Below, in pieces: positions 55,126 to 64,000 of a stretch of DNA of 64,000 nucleotides. The notes beneath the pieces are model-generated. The model made no database searches. It saw only the letters and a list, made by a program, of their open reading frames with translations, and was not told the origin of the DNA. The position numbers were made by a program, and so were the translations under genes. The stretch lies in the NCBI RefSeq assembly GCF_035440685.1, contig NZ_DAORMW010000001.1. The stretch is one strand, 5' to 3'. The stretch's first letter is position 1. Every line of letters begins with the position of its first letter. Source of the stretch: Accumulibacter appositus. Lineage in GTDB: Bacteria > Pseudomonadota > Gammaproteobacteria > Burkholderiales > Rhodocyclaceae.

Positions 55126-55892
55126 CGAATGATGCCGCGCTTCGACGCCGCGAGGAAATCCAATAGCGGCTGGATCTCCGGATGAACGAGCACCTCTTCG
55201 CTCAGCTTGACGCGCGCCTCGTCAAGCATCAGGCCCGACTTGTAGAGTGTCCGGTAGGCGCGCTTCAAAGCCAGCAGCGCCTCGGGGGAAAAACCTCGCC
55301 GCTTGAGCCCTTCGGCATTGATCCCAAAGGGGCTGGCCGTGTTTCCGGCAGCCATCACGAACGGCGGAATGTCCTGCAGAACCACCGTCCCGACGGCGGT
55401 CATGGTATGCGCGCCGACGCGGCAGAACTGGTGCACCCCGGTATAGCCGCCGAGAATTGCCCAGTCGTCGATATGCACGTGGCCGGCCAGCTGCGCGTTA
55501 TTGGCGAACACCGTATGGTTACCCACCTGGCAGTCATGCGCGATATGCACATAGGCCATGATCCAGTTGTCATTGCCGACGCGGGTGATACCGACATCCT
55601 GGGCAGTGCCAAGGTTGAAGGTGCAGAACTCACGGATGGTGTTGCGGTCACCGATCTCCAGGCGCGTCGGCTCACCGTCGTACTTCTTGTCCTGCGGCAC
55701 CTCGCCCAGCGAATTGAACTGGAAAATCCGATTGTCACGGCCGATACGCGTCCGCCCCGAAATCACCACATGCGGACCGATCACCGTGTTGTCGCCGATT
55801 TCCACGTCTTCGCCGATGATCGAATAGGCGCCGACTGAAACATTGCTACCAAGTTGCGCGCCGCGCTCGACGAGCGCACTTTGATGGATCAT
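55122..55892 (-). CDS. lpxA: UDP-N-acetylglucosamine acyltransferase
   Basis: First step of lipid A synthesis. 256 aa. Starts MIHQSALVERGAQLG at 55892, eight bases after the fabZ stop. Left-handed beta-helix repeats run through about residue 185; the catalytic His is in MAYVHIAHDCQVG; then the C-terminal helices. A longer frame to 55937 would read into fabZ and was not used. Confidence 0.96.
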   Translation of the reverse strand: MIHQSALVERGAQLGSNVSVGAYSIIGEDVEIGDNTVIGPHVVISGRTRIGRDNRIFQFNSLGEVPQDKKYDGEPTRLEIGDRNTIREFCTFNLGTAQDVGITRVGNDNWIMAYVHIAHDCQVGNHTVFANNAQLAGHVHIDDWAILGGYTGVHQFCRVGAHTMTAVGTVVLQDIPPFVMAAGNTASPFGINAEGLKRRGFSPEALLALKRAYRTLYKSGLMLDEARVKLSEEVLVHPEIQPLLDFLAASKRGIIR

Positions 55893-55900
55893 GGCACCTG

Positions 55901-56359
55901 TCACACCCCGGCTCCGCCGACATCGCGCTTCGCGCACATCAGTTCGGCCTCGGCGACGATCTCGCCGTCGACGCGGGCTTCCGCCTTGTATTTCCAGATG
56001 CCGCGCATCTGGCGCTGGATCTGCACGTGCAAGTGCAACTGATCGCCCGCTGTCACCGGCTTCTTGAAGCGCGCGCCGTCGATGCCGACGAAATAGAAAA
56101 CGGAATTCGCGTCGGGCTTGGCGCCCATGGTCTTGAAAGACAGGATGCCGGCCGCCTGCGCCAGAGCCTCCATTATCAGCACCCCCGGCATCACCGGATG
56201 ATGCGGAAAGTGACCGACAAAAAATGGTTCATTGACGGTCACATTCTTGTAGGCATGGATTGACTTGCCGAGCTCGAAATCGAGCACACGGTCGACCAGG
56301 AGAAACGGATAGCGGTGCGGCAGATGTTCGAGGATTTCGTTGATATCCATTGCGTTCAA
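55901..56359 (-). CDS. fabZ: 3-hydroxyacyl-ACP dehydratase
   Basis: Hot-dog fold dehydratase of fatty acid elongation. 152 aa. Catalytic His in VGHFPHHPVMPGV and Glu in LIMEALAQAAG; ILEHLPHRYPFLLVDRV at the N-terminus. ATGA overlap with lpxD; sits between lpxD and lpxA as in most proteobacteria. Confidence 0.97.
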   Translation of the reverse strand: MNAMDINEILEHLPHRYPFLLVDRVLDFELGKSIHAYKNVTVNEPFFVGHFPHHPVMPGVLIMEALAQAAGILSFKTMGAKPDANSVFYFVGIDGARFKKPVTAGDQLHLHVQIQRQMRGIWKYKAEARVDGEIVAEAELMCAKRDVGGAGV

Positions 56360-57423
56360 GTCGTGTTCTCCCTTTGTTCGAGTTTCTTTTCAAGTTCGGC
56401 GACCCGCTCGGCGAGTCTCGCCAGACGCTTGATCTGTGCCGCATTATGCAACCACTCGTGGTGCCCTTCGAGCGGAAAGATGCTGGTGTACTGCCCGGCT
56501 CTGGGCAGGCTCTTGGTCACCATACTGCCCGCCGAGATATGCACGTCGTCGGCGAGCTCCAGGTGACCGATGATCATGCCGGCACCACCGACGGTACAGC
56601 GACGGCCGATGCGCGTGCTGCCGGCGATCCCGACACAGCCGGCCATCGCCGCATGCTCGCCGATACTGACGTTGTGGCCAATCTGAATCTGATTGTCGAG
56701 TTTGACGCCGTTGCCGATAATCGTATCGTCCAGTGCGCCGCGGTCAATCGACGTGTTGACCCCGACCTCGACATCGTCGCCAATCACCACCCGGCCGATT
56801 TGCGGGATCTTCACCCATTGCTCACCGTCCTTGGCAAAGCCAAAACCGTCGCCGCCGAGGACCGCACCAGCGTGAATAATCGCCCGCTTGCCGATCACGC
56901 AGCGGTCATAGACGACGACGTTCGGGTAGAGCACGGAATCTTCGCCGATCGCGGCATCGTCACCGATCACACAGCCGGGGTGGACCGTGACGTTCTCGCC
57001 AATGCGCACGCGCTCGCCGATGACTGCATTCTCACCAACGCTGACCGACGCTGGCAGTTCCGATTTGACCACGGCCCCGCAATGGACGCCGCGCCGAGGT
57101 TGGCGGCTCGGATTGAGCAAGGCCACGACACGCGCATAGTAGGCGTAGGCATTGGGGTGCACGATTCGCGGCAGCGAGGTCTCGTGCGAGAACTGCGGTG
57201 GCACAATGACCGCCGTCGCCCTCGTTGCCTTCAGCTGCTGTCGGTATTTGGAACTGGCGAGAAAGGCGATCTGCCCTTCACCTGCCGAAAGAAGGCTGGC
57301 CACCTGTGAAACGAGCACCGAGCCATCACCTTCAAGGGCTCCGCCGAGATTCGCGACGATCTCGTCCAGCCGCAGACCTCCTGACAGCGCCGCTCCGTTG
57401 CCAGGCGAGTTAACGGTCATCAC
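56356..57423 (-). CDS. lpxD: UDP-3-O-acylglucosamine N-acyltransferase
   Basis: Third step of lipid A synthesis. 355 aa. An N-terminal uridine-binding domain, then beta-helix repeats with catalytic His in DNQIQIGHNVSIGE, then a C-terminal helix (LARLAERVAELEKKLEQ). It begins ATGATGACC; this start lies inside the edge of the dispersed repeat copy A, so the first residues may derive from the repeat. ATGA overlap with fabZ. Confidence 0.96.
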   Translation of the reverse strand: MMTVNSPGNGAALSGGLRLDEIVANLGGALEGDGSVLVSQVASLLSAGEGQIAFLASSKYRQQLKATRATAVIVPPQFSHETSLPRIVHPNAYAYYARVVALLNPSRQPRRGVHCGAVVKSELPASVSVGENAVIGERVRIGENVTVHPGCVIGDDAAIGEDSVLYPNVVVYDRCVIGKRAIIHAGAVLGGDGFGFAKDGEQWVKIPQIGRVVIGDDVEVGVNTSIDRGALDDTIIGNGVKLDNQIQIGHNVSIGEHAAMAGCVGIAGSTRIGRRCTVGGAGMIIGHLELADDVHISAGSMVTKSLPRAGQYTSIFPLEGHHEWLHNAAQIKRLARLAERVAELEKKLEQRENTT

Positions 57424-57613
57424 ATGTCGAACGATCCCAGATCATAAAAGTCATGACCATTCCTCTCCAGCTGCAGTGCCCATTCCGGCTTGTACGCGGG
57501 AACCAATCGCCGGGTAGGGAGTATGCGCCCTGAATTCCCCGTCTCCCGCCCCGCCCTTCTCCTGCGCGGAAAAGGGAGGTTCGTGAGTCGCGTAGGCAAG
57601 ACTTTCACGTCAG
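57411..57613 (+). repeat. Dispersed intergenic repeat, copy A (full)
   Basis: Begins TTAACGGTCATCACATG over the lpxD start. Inner landmarks are GATCATAAAAGTCATGACC, GCAGTGCCCATTCCGG and CCCCGTCTCCCGCC. It ends TCGTGAGTCGCGTAGGC then ACTTTCACGTCAG, four bases before the skp stop. Aligned by eye with copies B, C and D. Confidence 0.7.
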
Positions 57614-57617
57614 CCGC

Positions 57618-58139
57618 TTACTTGCCGCCGTCCCTGGGATCGGACAAGGCCTGTATCACCTTGTCGGTGATGTCAAGTTTCGGGCTGACCCAGACCACAT
57701 CCTGAACGATCAGGTCGTACTTCTCATTTTCGGCAAGCTGCTTGATCGCCTTGTTGGCCCTTTCGATGATCGCCGCGTTCTCTTCATTCTGGCGCAGGTT
57801 CAGATCCTCACGGAACTCGCGTTGCTTGCGCTGGAACTCTCTCGACAACTCGCCAAGATCCTTCTCCTTGGCACGGCGCTCGGGCTCGGCCATAGTCACA
57901 CCATTCTTCTCGAGCGTTTCCTGCAAGCCTTGCAGCTGCTTCGCCAGACGCTGCAAATCCTGGTCACGCTTGGAGAACTCCTGCTCGATCTTCTTGGCCG
58001 CTCGTACGGCTGCAGGTGCGTCACGGAAAAGACGCTGGGTATTGACGTACCCCACCTTGAGTTGATCCACCGCCGACGCATAGGACGCCGGCAGCGAGGC
58101 CATCAACGCAACCAGCAGACTGGCAATCGTCTTCTTCAA
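57618..58139 (-). CDS. skp: Periplasmic chaperone Skp/OmpH
   Basis: Holds unfolded outer-membrane proteins on the way to BamA. 173 aa with signal peptide (LLVALMASLPASYASA). KVGYVNTQRLFRDAPA starts the mature protein; the rest is a long coiled coil with a C-terminal IVQDVVWVSPKLDITDKVI strand. Starts with TTG at 58139, with AGGAG seven bases upstream. Flanked on both sides by inverted copies of the dispersed repeat, between lpxD and bamA. Confidence 0.94.
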   Translation of the reverse strand: MKKTIASLLVALMASLPASYASAVDQLKVGYVNTQRLFRDAPAAVRAAKKIEQEFSKRDQDLQRLAKQLQGLQETLEKNGVTMAEPERRAKEKDLGELSREFQRKQREFREDLNLRQNEENAAIIERANKAIKQLAENEKYDLIVQDVVWVSPKLDITDKVIQALSDPRDGGK

Positions 58140-58152
58140 GCTTGTTCTCCTG

Positions 58153-58336
58153 AGTTAATGTGAAAGTTGCTAACGCGACTCACGAATATACCTTTTCCGT
58201 AGGGAAACAGGGCCGGGAGGGGGAGACGGGCAACCCATGGAGCATGCTCCGTGCACGCCGGAAAGCACACTGCGCGTGAGGGGGGACGGTCACAACCTTC
58301 ATGATCGGTGGAATCGCGGCAGGTCATGCGCGCTAG
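58153..58336 (-). repeat. Dispersed intergenic repeat, copy B (inverted relative to A)
   Basis: Read on the minus strand it begins CTAGCGCGCATGACC over the bamA stop codon. It has GATCATGAAGGTTGTGACCG, GCAGTGTGCTTTCCGG and CCCGTCTCCCCC, and ends TCGTGAGTCGCGTTAGC then ACTTTCACATTAAC. Confidence 0.7.
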
Positions 58337-60615
58337 AAAGTCGTCCCGAACTGGAATTGGAACTTTTGGAGTTTATCATTATTCTGCTCGTTGATCGGCT
58401 GACCGTAGCTGAATTTCAGCGGCCCGAGAGGCGAAATCCACGCTGCAGCGAGACCGACAGAAGTCCGCAAGCCTTCATCGGCATAGGTATAGCTGTCGGT
58501 GAAAACGTTGCCGGCATCAAAGAAAGGACCGAAGCGGAAGGACTTGTCGATGCCCGGAAACGGCATCAGGATCTCCGAATTGAACACCGCCTTTTTCGTG
58601 CCGCCAAGACGCGTATCCGGATACTGGGGATCGACCGGCCCAAGACTAGCGGTATCGTAACCGCGCACCGAACCTACGCCACCAGCATAGAAATTCTTGT
58701 AGAACGGCAAGGTCTGCCCCGACAAGCCGTCCCCGTAGCCGAGGTCGACGTTGAGCATCAGCACCAGGTCCTTGACGATTTCAAAGTATTGCTGATTCTG
58801 ATAGGTCGCTCGATAGAACGTCAGGTCGACGCCGGGAATCGCCACCTCCAGTCCGGCTCGCTGGGTTCCGCCCTTGGTCGGATAGATGGCGCTGTTCCGC
58901 GTGTCACGCACCCAGCCCACGGTCGCCGGCAGGGTCACATTGGAGTCGCCGTTCTGCGCCTGGAACTGGATGTACTGGATCGGCGTCGCCAGGGTGACCG
59001 GCGTGATGTCGATATTCGTTTGGTCGATCGCCAAACCCAGGGTGAGCGAGTCCTTCTCGGTCAGAGGATAGCCAAAGCGGATGCCACCGCCGTATGACGT
59101 AGACTGGAACGCGTAGCCGAGAGAAGTCGGGTTGAGCGTCCGGTAGTAGAGATCGAAGCCCTGACTGATCCCGTCAACGGTGAAGTAAGGATCGGTGTAG
59201 TTGATTCCGAGGGTACGGTTCAACTTGCCCGTGTTCAACTGCAAGGCCAGGAACTTGCCACTGCCAAAAATGTTCGACTGCGATATCGAACCTGACAGGA
59301 TCACCTTCTCCGAACTGGAGTACCCCGCGCCCAGGGAGATATTGCCGGTCGACTTCTCGGCGACATTGATGTTGACATCAACCTGGTCAATGGTCCCCGG
59401 CACTGGCGGCGTCTCGACGTTGACTTCGCCGAAGTAGCCGGTCCTGTCGATTCTCTCACGTGACTTCACGACTCGGCTCGCGTCGTACCAGGCGCCCTCC
59501 ATCTGGCGCACTTCCTGGCGAATGACCTCGTCGCGCGTCTTGGTGTTACCGGTGATATTGATCCGCCGAACGTAGGCGCGCTTGCCGGGATCGACGAAAA
59601 TCGTGAACGCCACCAAATGCTTTTCCTGGTCCAGTTCCGGCGCAGCGTTGACGTTGGCAAACGCGTAGCCTTGGGCGCCCAGTTTGTCGCCAATCGATTT
59701 GGTACTCTCGTTGAGCTTCTCGCGCGAGAAGACGTCGCCCGGCTTGATCTTGACCGATTCCCTGAACTCCTCTTCCGGCAGAATCAGATCACCGGCGAGC
59801 TTCACCGAGGAAACGAGATAACGCTCGCCTTCCTTGATGCTGATCGTGATGTAGATGTCCTTCTTGTCAGGACTGATCGAGACCTGTGTCGACTCGACGT
59901 TGAACTCAAGAAAGCCACGATCCAGGTAATACGAACGCAGCGTTTCGAGATCTGCCGCCAGCTTCTGCTTCGAATATTGGTCACTCTTGGTGTACCAGCT
60001 GATCCAGCTGGGCGTCTTCAGCTCCAGCACGCTCAGCAGGTCCTTCTCCTTGAGTGCGTCTGCGCCAACAATGTTGATCTGCCTTATCTTGGCAGTGTCC
60101 CCTTCGTCGATGTTGAAGTTGATCGCCACGCGATTGCGATCCAGCGGCGTGATGGTGGTAGTGATATTCACCGCATAGCGGCCGCGCGACAGATACTGGC
60201 GTTTCAGTTCCTGCTCGGCCTTCTCGAGAGTCGCTCGGTCGAAGGTGCGCGAGACGGAGATCCCGACCTCCTTTAGCCCCTTGAGCAACTGTTCCTTGTC
60301 GAACTCCTTCAGGCCGACGAAGTCGATCTGTGCAATCGCCGGTCGCTCGTGGACGACGACGATCAACACGTCGCCGTCGACTTCAATGCGCACATCCTTG
60401 AAGAAACCGGTGGCGAACAAGGTCTTGATGACCTGCGCCGCCTTCTCGTCATTCATCGTTTCGCCAACTTTGATCGGCAAATAGCTGAACACCGTCCCGG
60501 CTTCGACGCGTTGGATGCCTTCGACACGAACGTCCTTGACCGTAAACGGTTCCATGGCCGTGGCGCCAGCAGCGAAAAGGGCGGCCACCAGACCCGCGAG
60601 CAGGGATTTGTTCAT
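58333..60615 (-). CDS. bamA: Outer-membrane protein assembly factor BamA
   Basis: Central subunit of the BAM complex. 760 aa. Signal peptide (GLVAALFAAGATAMEP), five POTRA domains to about residue 420 (FTVKDVRVEGIQRVEAGTV starts the first), then the Omp85 barrel with VRGYDTASLGPVDP and the final strand ending FQFQFGTTF (C-terminal Phe). Its stop codon lies in the repeat copy B. Four bases after rseP. Confidence 0.97.
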   Translation of the reverse strand: MNKSLLAGLVAALFAAGATAMEPFTVKDVRVEGIQRVEAGTVFSYLPIKVGETMNDEKAAQVIKTLFATGFFKDVRIEVDGDVLIVVVHERPAIAQIDFVGLKEFDKEQLLKGLKEVGISVSRTFDRATLEKAEQELKRQYLSRGRYAVNITTTITPLDRNRVAINFNIDEGDTAKIRQINIVGADALKEKDLLSVLELKTPSWISWYTKSDQYSKQKLAADLETLRSYYLDRGFLEFNVESTQVSISPDKKDIYITISIKEGERYLVSSVKLAGDLILPEEEFRESVKIKPGDVFSREKLNESTKSIGDKLGAQGYAFANVNAAPELDQEKHLVAFTIFVDPGKRAYVRRINITGNTKTRDEVIRQEVRQMEGAWYDASRVVKSRERIDRTGYFGEVNVETPPVPGTIDQVDVNINVAEKSTGNISLGAGYSSSEKVILSGSISQSNIFGSGKFLALQLNTGKLNRTLGINYTDPYFTVDGISQGFDLYYRTLNPTSLGYAFQSTSYGGGIRFGYPLTEKDSLTLGLAIDQTNIDITPVTLATPIQYIQFQAQNGDSNVTLPATVGWVRDTRNSAIYPTKGGTQRAGLEVAIPGVDLTFYRATYQNQQYFEIVKDLVLMLNVDLGYGDGLSGQTLPFYKNFYAGGVGSVRGYDTASLGPVDPQYPDTRLGGTKKAVFNSEILMPFPGIDKSFRFGPFFDAGNVFTDSYTYADEGLRTSVGLAAAWISPLGPLKFSYGQPINEQNNDKLQKFQFQFGTTF

Positions 60616-60619
60616 TAGT

Positions 60620-61987
60620 TCAGCCGGAAAACAGTCGATTGATATCGTTGTAGAAAGCGAAAGCCATCAGCATGAACAGGAGCGCCATACCGATCTTCTG
60701 GCCGATTTCCATGCTGCGCTCGGAAACCGGCCCACGCTTGATGATTTCGACGAGATAATACAACAAATGCCCGCCATCCAGAATTGGGATCGGCAACAGA
60801 TTCAGGACGCCGAGGCTGATGCTGACCAAGGCCAGGAACTTGATGTAGTAGTCCAGTCCCAGCTTCGCCGATCGGCCGGCGTAGTCGGCAATGGTCACCG
60901 GCCCGCTGATATTCCGCCACGAGACTTCACCGGTGATCATCTTGCCGATCATCAGTAGGGTGAAGGTGGACTTGTCCCAGGTTTCCCCAAGCGCTCTGTG
61001 CAATGCCACCAGCGGGCCATAGCTGACGGTAACCATCAACTCGGCGCGCGAGCGATCACCGTCGCTAACCGCGACACCAATGCGCCCGATCTCCTGCCCC
61101 TGCTCGTCGACCGAGGCCGGGGTTACGGTAAGCCTGATTTGCTGGCCGTTCCGCAGCAAATCCAGGGCCAGCGGCTTACCAGGCGAGCGGCGAACGATGC
61201 GCACGAAGTCGGACCAGGTGCCGATGGCCTGCCCATCAACGGCCAGCACCTCGTCTCCCGAAAGCAGACCGGCGTCGGCCGCGGCGCTGTTGCCGCTGAC
61301 CGTGCCAAACACCGCCGGCAGTTCGGGGCGGAAGAGGCCCAGGCCAAGCCGTCCCAGTGCGTCGCCGTCCCAGCCTGATTGGCGGATCGGCGAGACATCG
61401 AGACGGCGGAGGCTTATCTCGTGCCGCGCATTGATCACCTCGAGATCGATCAGATCCTGATCGACCGCCCGCTGCAGCAGCAGCCAGCGCATCTCCTGCC
61501 AGGTCTGGACTTGCTCACCAGCCACCTTGAGCACCAACTCGCCATCTTCCAAGCCGGCTGCAGCCGCAGCGCTGGCCGCCACCGGCGCAGACAGGCGTGG
61601 CCTGAACTCTTCGGTACCGTGCCAGAAGAGCCCCCAATAGAGCACGATAGCCAGCAGAAAGTTGGCCGCCGGGCCCGCGGCAACGATGAGAATTCGCGAC
61701 AGCACCGGCTGCCGGTTGAAGCTGCGCGGCAAGTCCTCGACAGCAACTTCGCCTTCGCGCTCATCGACCATCTTGACATAACCGCCCAGGGGAAAAGCGG
61801 CAATCGCCCACTCGGTACCGTCCGCCCCCAAGCGCTTCGCCCACAGCGGCCGGCCGAAACCGACCGAGAAACGCAGCACCTTGACACCGACCCAACGGGC
61901 GACCAGATAGTGGCCGAACTCATGCACCACGATCAGAATGCCGAGGACCAGGGCGAATGCCGCCAGGTAGTACAGGAAGTCGCTCAT
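60620..61987 (-). CDS. rseP: Site-2 protease RseP
   Basis: Inner-membrane zinc protease that cuts anti-sigma-E. 455 aa. Zinc motif HEFGHYL near residue 23, two PDZ domains (about 115-290), and the second metal motif NLLPIPILDGGHLLYY near 395. ATGA overlap with dxr. Confidence 0.96.
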   Translation of the reverse strand: MSDFLYYLAAFALVLGILIVVHEFGHYLVARWVGVKVLRFSVGFGRPLWAKRLGADGTEWAIAAFPLGGYVKMVDEREGEVAVEDLPRSFNRQPVLSRILIVAAGPAANFLLAIVLYWGLFWHGTEEFRPRLSAPVAASAAAAAGLEDGELVLKVAGEQVQTWQEMRWLLLQRAVDQDLIDLEVINARHEISLRRLDVSPIRQSGWDGDALGRLGLGLFRPELPAVFGTVSGNSAAADAGLLSGDEVLAVDGQAIGTWSDFVRIVRRSPGKPLALDLLRNGQQIRLTVTPASVDEQGQEIGRIGVAVSDGDRSRAELMVTVSYGPLVALHRALGETWDKSTFTLLMIGKMITGEVSWRNISGPVTIADYAGRSAKLGLDYYIKFLALVSISLGVLNLLPIPILDGGHLLYYLVEIIKRGPVSERSMEIGQKIGMALLFMLMAFAFYNDINRLFSG

Positions 61988-63189
61988 TGTCGGCCCAGCG
62001 CGCCTACGAATTGCTCAGCGGCGACGCGCGCCCTGTGATCGGCGGCGAGAACATCGGCCAGCGAGCCCGGTACCGGCATTGCCGGCAGCTCGTCCATGAC
62101 GCCGGCAATCACCCGGGGAATCGCGGGGAAGCCGATCCGCTCGTCGAGGAAAGCCTCAACCGCCACTTCGTTGGCCGCATTCAGCGTCGTTGGCGCGCAA
62201 CCGCCCTCCTTGAGCGCACGATAGGCAAGGGCAAGGCAGGGAAAGCGCTGCAAGTCGGGGCGCTCGAAATGCAGCGCCGCCACCTTGAACAGGTCCAGCG
62301 GTTCGACACCGGCAGCAATACGCTGCGGGTAGGCCAGCGCATGCGCGATCGGCGTACGCATGTCCGGATTGCCCAGTTCGGCAATCACCGAGCCGTCAGC
62401 ATACTGAACCAGCGAATGGACAATGCTTTCCGGGTGGATCACCACTTCGATGCGCTCGGCCGGGACGTTGAACAGCCAATGCGCCTCGATCACCTCGAGA
62501 CCCTTGTTCATCATCGTCGCCGAGTCCACCGAAATCTTCCGTCCCATCACCCAGTTCGGATGCGCACAGGCCTGCTCCGGACTGACCGAAGCAAGGTCAG
62601 CGACCGGCGTCAGACGAAACGGACCGCCCGAGGCCGTGAGATACAGACCCAGCACCCCGCCGTCGTCAGGATCACCCGAATAACCACTCGGCAACGACTG
62701 AAAGATCGCATTGTGCTCGCTATCGATCGGCAACAGGATGGAAGCACTCTGACGAATGGCGCGCATGAAAACCGCGCCAGCCATGACCAATGCTTCCTTG
62801 TTGGCGAGCAGAATCTTCTTGCCGGCGACGGCCGCTGCCAAGGTCGGCGGCAAGCCGGCCGCACCGACGATGGCCGCCATGACGGTGTCAACCTCGGGCA
62901 GCGCCGCCATGCGCAACAGCGCATCAGGGCCGTAGCCAACCTCGGTCCTGGAGCCGACGGCGAGCAAGCGCGCCGCGAGTTCGGCAGCCAGGGCGGCCTC
63001 GCCGACAACGGCATGGCGCGGCTCAAACTCGACGCACTGCTCGAACAGGCGATCGATCTGCCGATGCGCACACAGGGCCACAATTTGATAGCGCTGCGGA
63101 TGGCGACGAACGACGTCCAGGGTATTGACCCCGATCGACCCCGTAGAGCCGAGGATGGTCAGGTTTTGCACGGTGCTGCCCGTGCTCAC
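61984..63189 (-). CDS. dxr: 1-deoxy-D-xylulose 5-phosphate reductoisomerase
   Basis: Second enzyme of the MEP isoprenoid pathway. 401 aa. NADPH motif GSTGSIGVNTLDVV, then ANKEALVMAG and the metal/substrate segment PIDSEHNAIFQSL. GTG start at 63189, overlapping the cdsA stop (GTGA). Confidence 0.96.
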   Translation of the reverse strand: MSTGSTVQNLTILGSTGSIGVNTLDVVRRHPQRYQIVALCAHRQIDRLFEQCVEFEPRHAVVGEAALAAELAARLLAVGSRTEVGYGPDALLRMAALPEVDTVMAAIVGAAGLPPTLAAAVAGKKILLANKEALVMAGAVFMRAIRQSASILLPIDSEHNAIFQSLPSGYSGDPDDGGVLGLYLTASGGPFRLTPVADLASVSPEQACAHPNWVMGRKISVDSATMMNKGLEVIEAHWLFNVPAERIEVVIHPESIVHSLVQYADGSVIAELGNPDMRTPIAHALAYPQRIAAGVEPLDLFKVAALHFERPDLQRFPCLALAYRALKEGGCAPTTLNAANEVAVEAFLDERIGFPAIPRVIAGVMDELPAMPVPGSLADVLAADHRARVAAEQFVGALGRQ

Positions 63190-64000
63190 GGGATGCTCAC
63201 CAGCCAGACCAGGGCCAGCAACGGCAGCGTCGAAGTTAGACTATCGATACGATCGAGTACCCCTCCATGGCCAGGCAGTACGTTGCTGCTGTCTTTCAGC
63301 CCCGCCTGGCGTTTGAGCAGCGACTCGAAGAGATCGCCAACGACACTGATCGAGGTCAGAGCGATCAGCACCACGAGCAGCAGCAAAGGCTTCTCGGCCA
63401 GGGCCACGGGCAGTTTCGACGACATCAGAAAGCCATAAGCGATGACTGCGATGCCGCCGCCGATTGCCCCCTCCCAGGTCTTGCCCGGGCTGATAGTGGG
63501 CGCCAGCTTGTGCTTCCCGAAGCGGCGGCCGGAAAAATAGGCACCGATGTCGGCCAGCCAGACGACGACCATGATCGCCAGCAGAGCCAGCGCCCCGGCT
63601 TGCCGTAGCTGTACCAGGGCCAGCCAGGTCGGCAGGATCAAGACCATACCCGTCAATAGGCCAAGCAGCGCGTTTGACAAAGGCCAGCGTTGTTTTAGCC
63701 AGATGGGGACTGCGAGCAGCCAGAAAGCGGCCGCGGGCGGATAGAGGAAGGCACCCAGACGCCACGCTGCTGGCTGAGAAAAGCTCGAGCCAAGACCAAC
63801 AGCTGCCGGTTCGAGGGCGCTCAACAAGGCACACAGCGCGACCGCCAGGACCGCGAGCGAGATCCGTGCCACAGCAGTGAGGCGCATCAACGCCCCCCAC
63901 TCCCAGGCGGCGACAGCGGCTATCGCCGTGACGAAGACCAGCCAACCCGCAGGCGGAAGGTAGAAAAGGGCGGCAAAAAAAGCGGCAAACAGGAAGACCG
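63186..64000 (-). CDS. cdsA: Phosphatidate cytidylyltransferase (5' end outside window)
   Basis: Makes CDP-diacylglycerol from phosphatidate and CTP at the inner membrane. The frame stays open to the window edge; upstream residues such as LPPAGWLVFVTAIAAVAAW belong to it, so the internal ATG at 63890 is not the start. The C-terminal signature is complete: SVVGDLFESLLKRQAGLKDS then PGHGGVLDRIDS. About 271 residues are visible. Confidence 0.93.
   Translation of the reverse strand, partial: VFLFAAFFAALFYLPPAGWLVFVTAIAAVAAWEWGALMRLTAVARISLAVLAVALCALLSALEPAAVGLGSSFSQPAAWRLGAFLYPPAAAFWLLAVPIWLKQRWPLSNALLGLLTGMVLILPTWLALVQLRQAGALALLAIMVVVWLADIGAYFSGRRFGKHKLAPTISPGKTWEGAIGGGIAVIAYGFLMSSKLPVALAEKPLLLLVVLIALTSISVVGDLFESLLKRQAGLKDSSNVLPGHGGVLDRIDSLTSTLPLLALVWLVSIP

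Noticed and set aside
61957..63438. Plus-strand open frame of 493 codons over dxr and the cdsA end
   Set aside because: Antisense shadow of two well-supported genes.
1..64000. CRISPR array or prophage
   Set aside because: No regularly spaced short repeats, cas genes, integrase or phage structural genes were seen.

Overview
The window is 64 kb of a GC-rich Gram-negative genome. The order cdsA-dxr-rseP-bamA-skp-lpxD-fabZ-lpxA-lpxB-rnhB-TrmH-like, plus an ETF-ubiquinone oxidoreductase, a Tat-exported AmiC and a tRNA Pro-Arg-His cluster, fits a betaproteobacterium, most likely of the Rhodocyclales type. A Candidatus Accumulibacter-like organism is a guess from overall character, not shown by the sequence. 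A run of 100 N (36695-36794) shows this is a draft scaffold.

Layout. 1-5.4 kb: partial tRNA-Thr, amiC, tsaE, queG, ETF-QO and three tRNAs. 5.8-18.4 kb: a six-domain type I polyketide synthase, an alpha-oxoamine synthase directly behind it, then on the other strand a KpsS-like capsule protein, a short-chain dehydrogenase and an LTA-synthase-like head-group transferase. 19.1-27.7 kb (+): a complete ABC-type capsule exporter (KpsE, KpsM, KpsT and a Wza/KpsD-type outer-membrane lipoprotein), GDP-fucose synthesis (gmd, fcl), a GT4 glycosyltransferase and a one-module KpsC-like protein. 27.7-41.7 kb (-): an accessory glycan island, visibly poorer in GC in its middle part, with a GT2, UDP-glucose dehydrogenase, a GT10-like fucosyltransferase, a GT2-GT47 fusion, an FkbM methyltransferase, two long coiled-coil proteins (one broken by the scaffold gap) and a GT4. 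42.3-44.8 kb: paaY-like and thiolase genes. 44.9-50.4 kb (-): a type I secretion system with an alpha/beta hydrolase behind it. 51.3-52.1 kb: a c-type cytochrome. 52.4-64 kb (-): tRNA-Ser and the envelope-biogenesis operon.

How the genes fit together. The PKS, oxoamine synthase, SDR, LTA-synthase-like and KpsS-like set matches the rkpA-G-H-I-J set of Sinorhizobium, which is needed for K-antigen capsule. Next to an ABC exporter and two Kdo-transferase-like proteins, it suggests a capsule built on a dedicated amino-alcohol (sphingoid-like) lipid rather than on ordinary lysophosphatidylglycerol. The flanking island supplies fucose, glucuronate and tailoring enzymes for the chain. This is the most interesting system in the window.

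Other unusual points: a dispersed intergenic repeat in at least four copies, two of them inverted around skp; a 63-codon repeat that explains the scaffold gap; a run of ten G in a capsule gene; and a duplicated C-terminal domain in the sulfotransferase-like coiled-coil protein.
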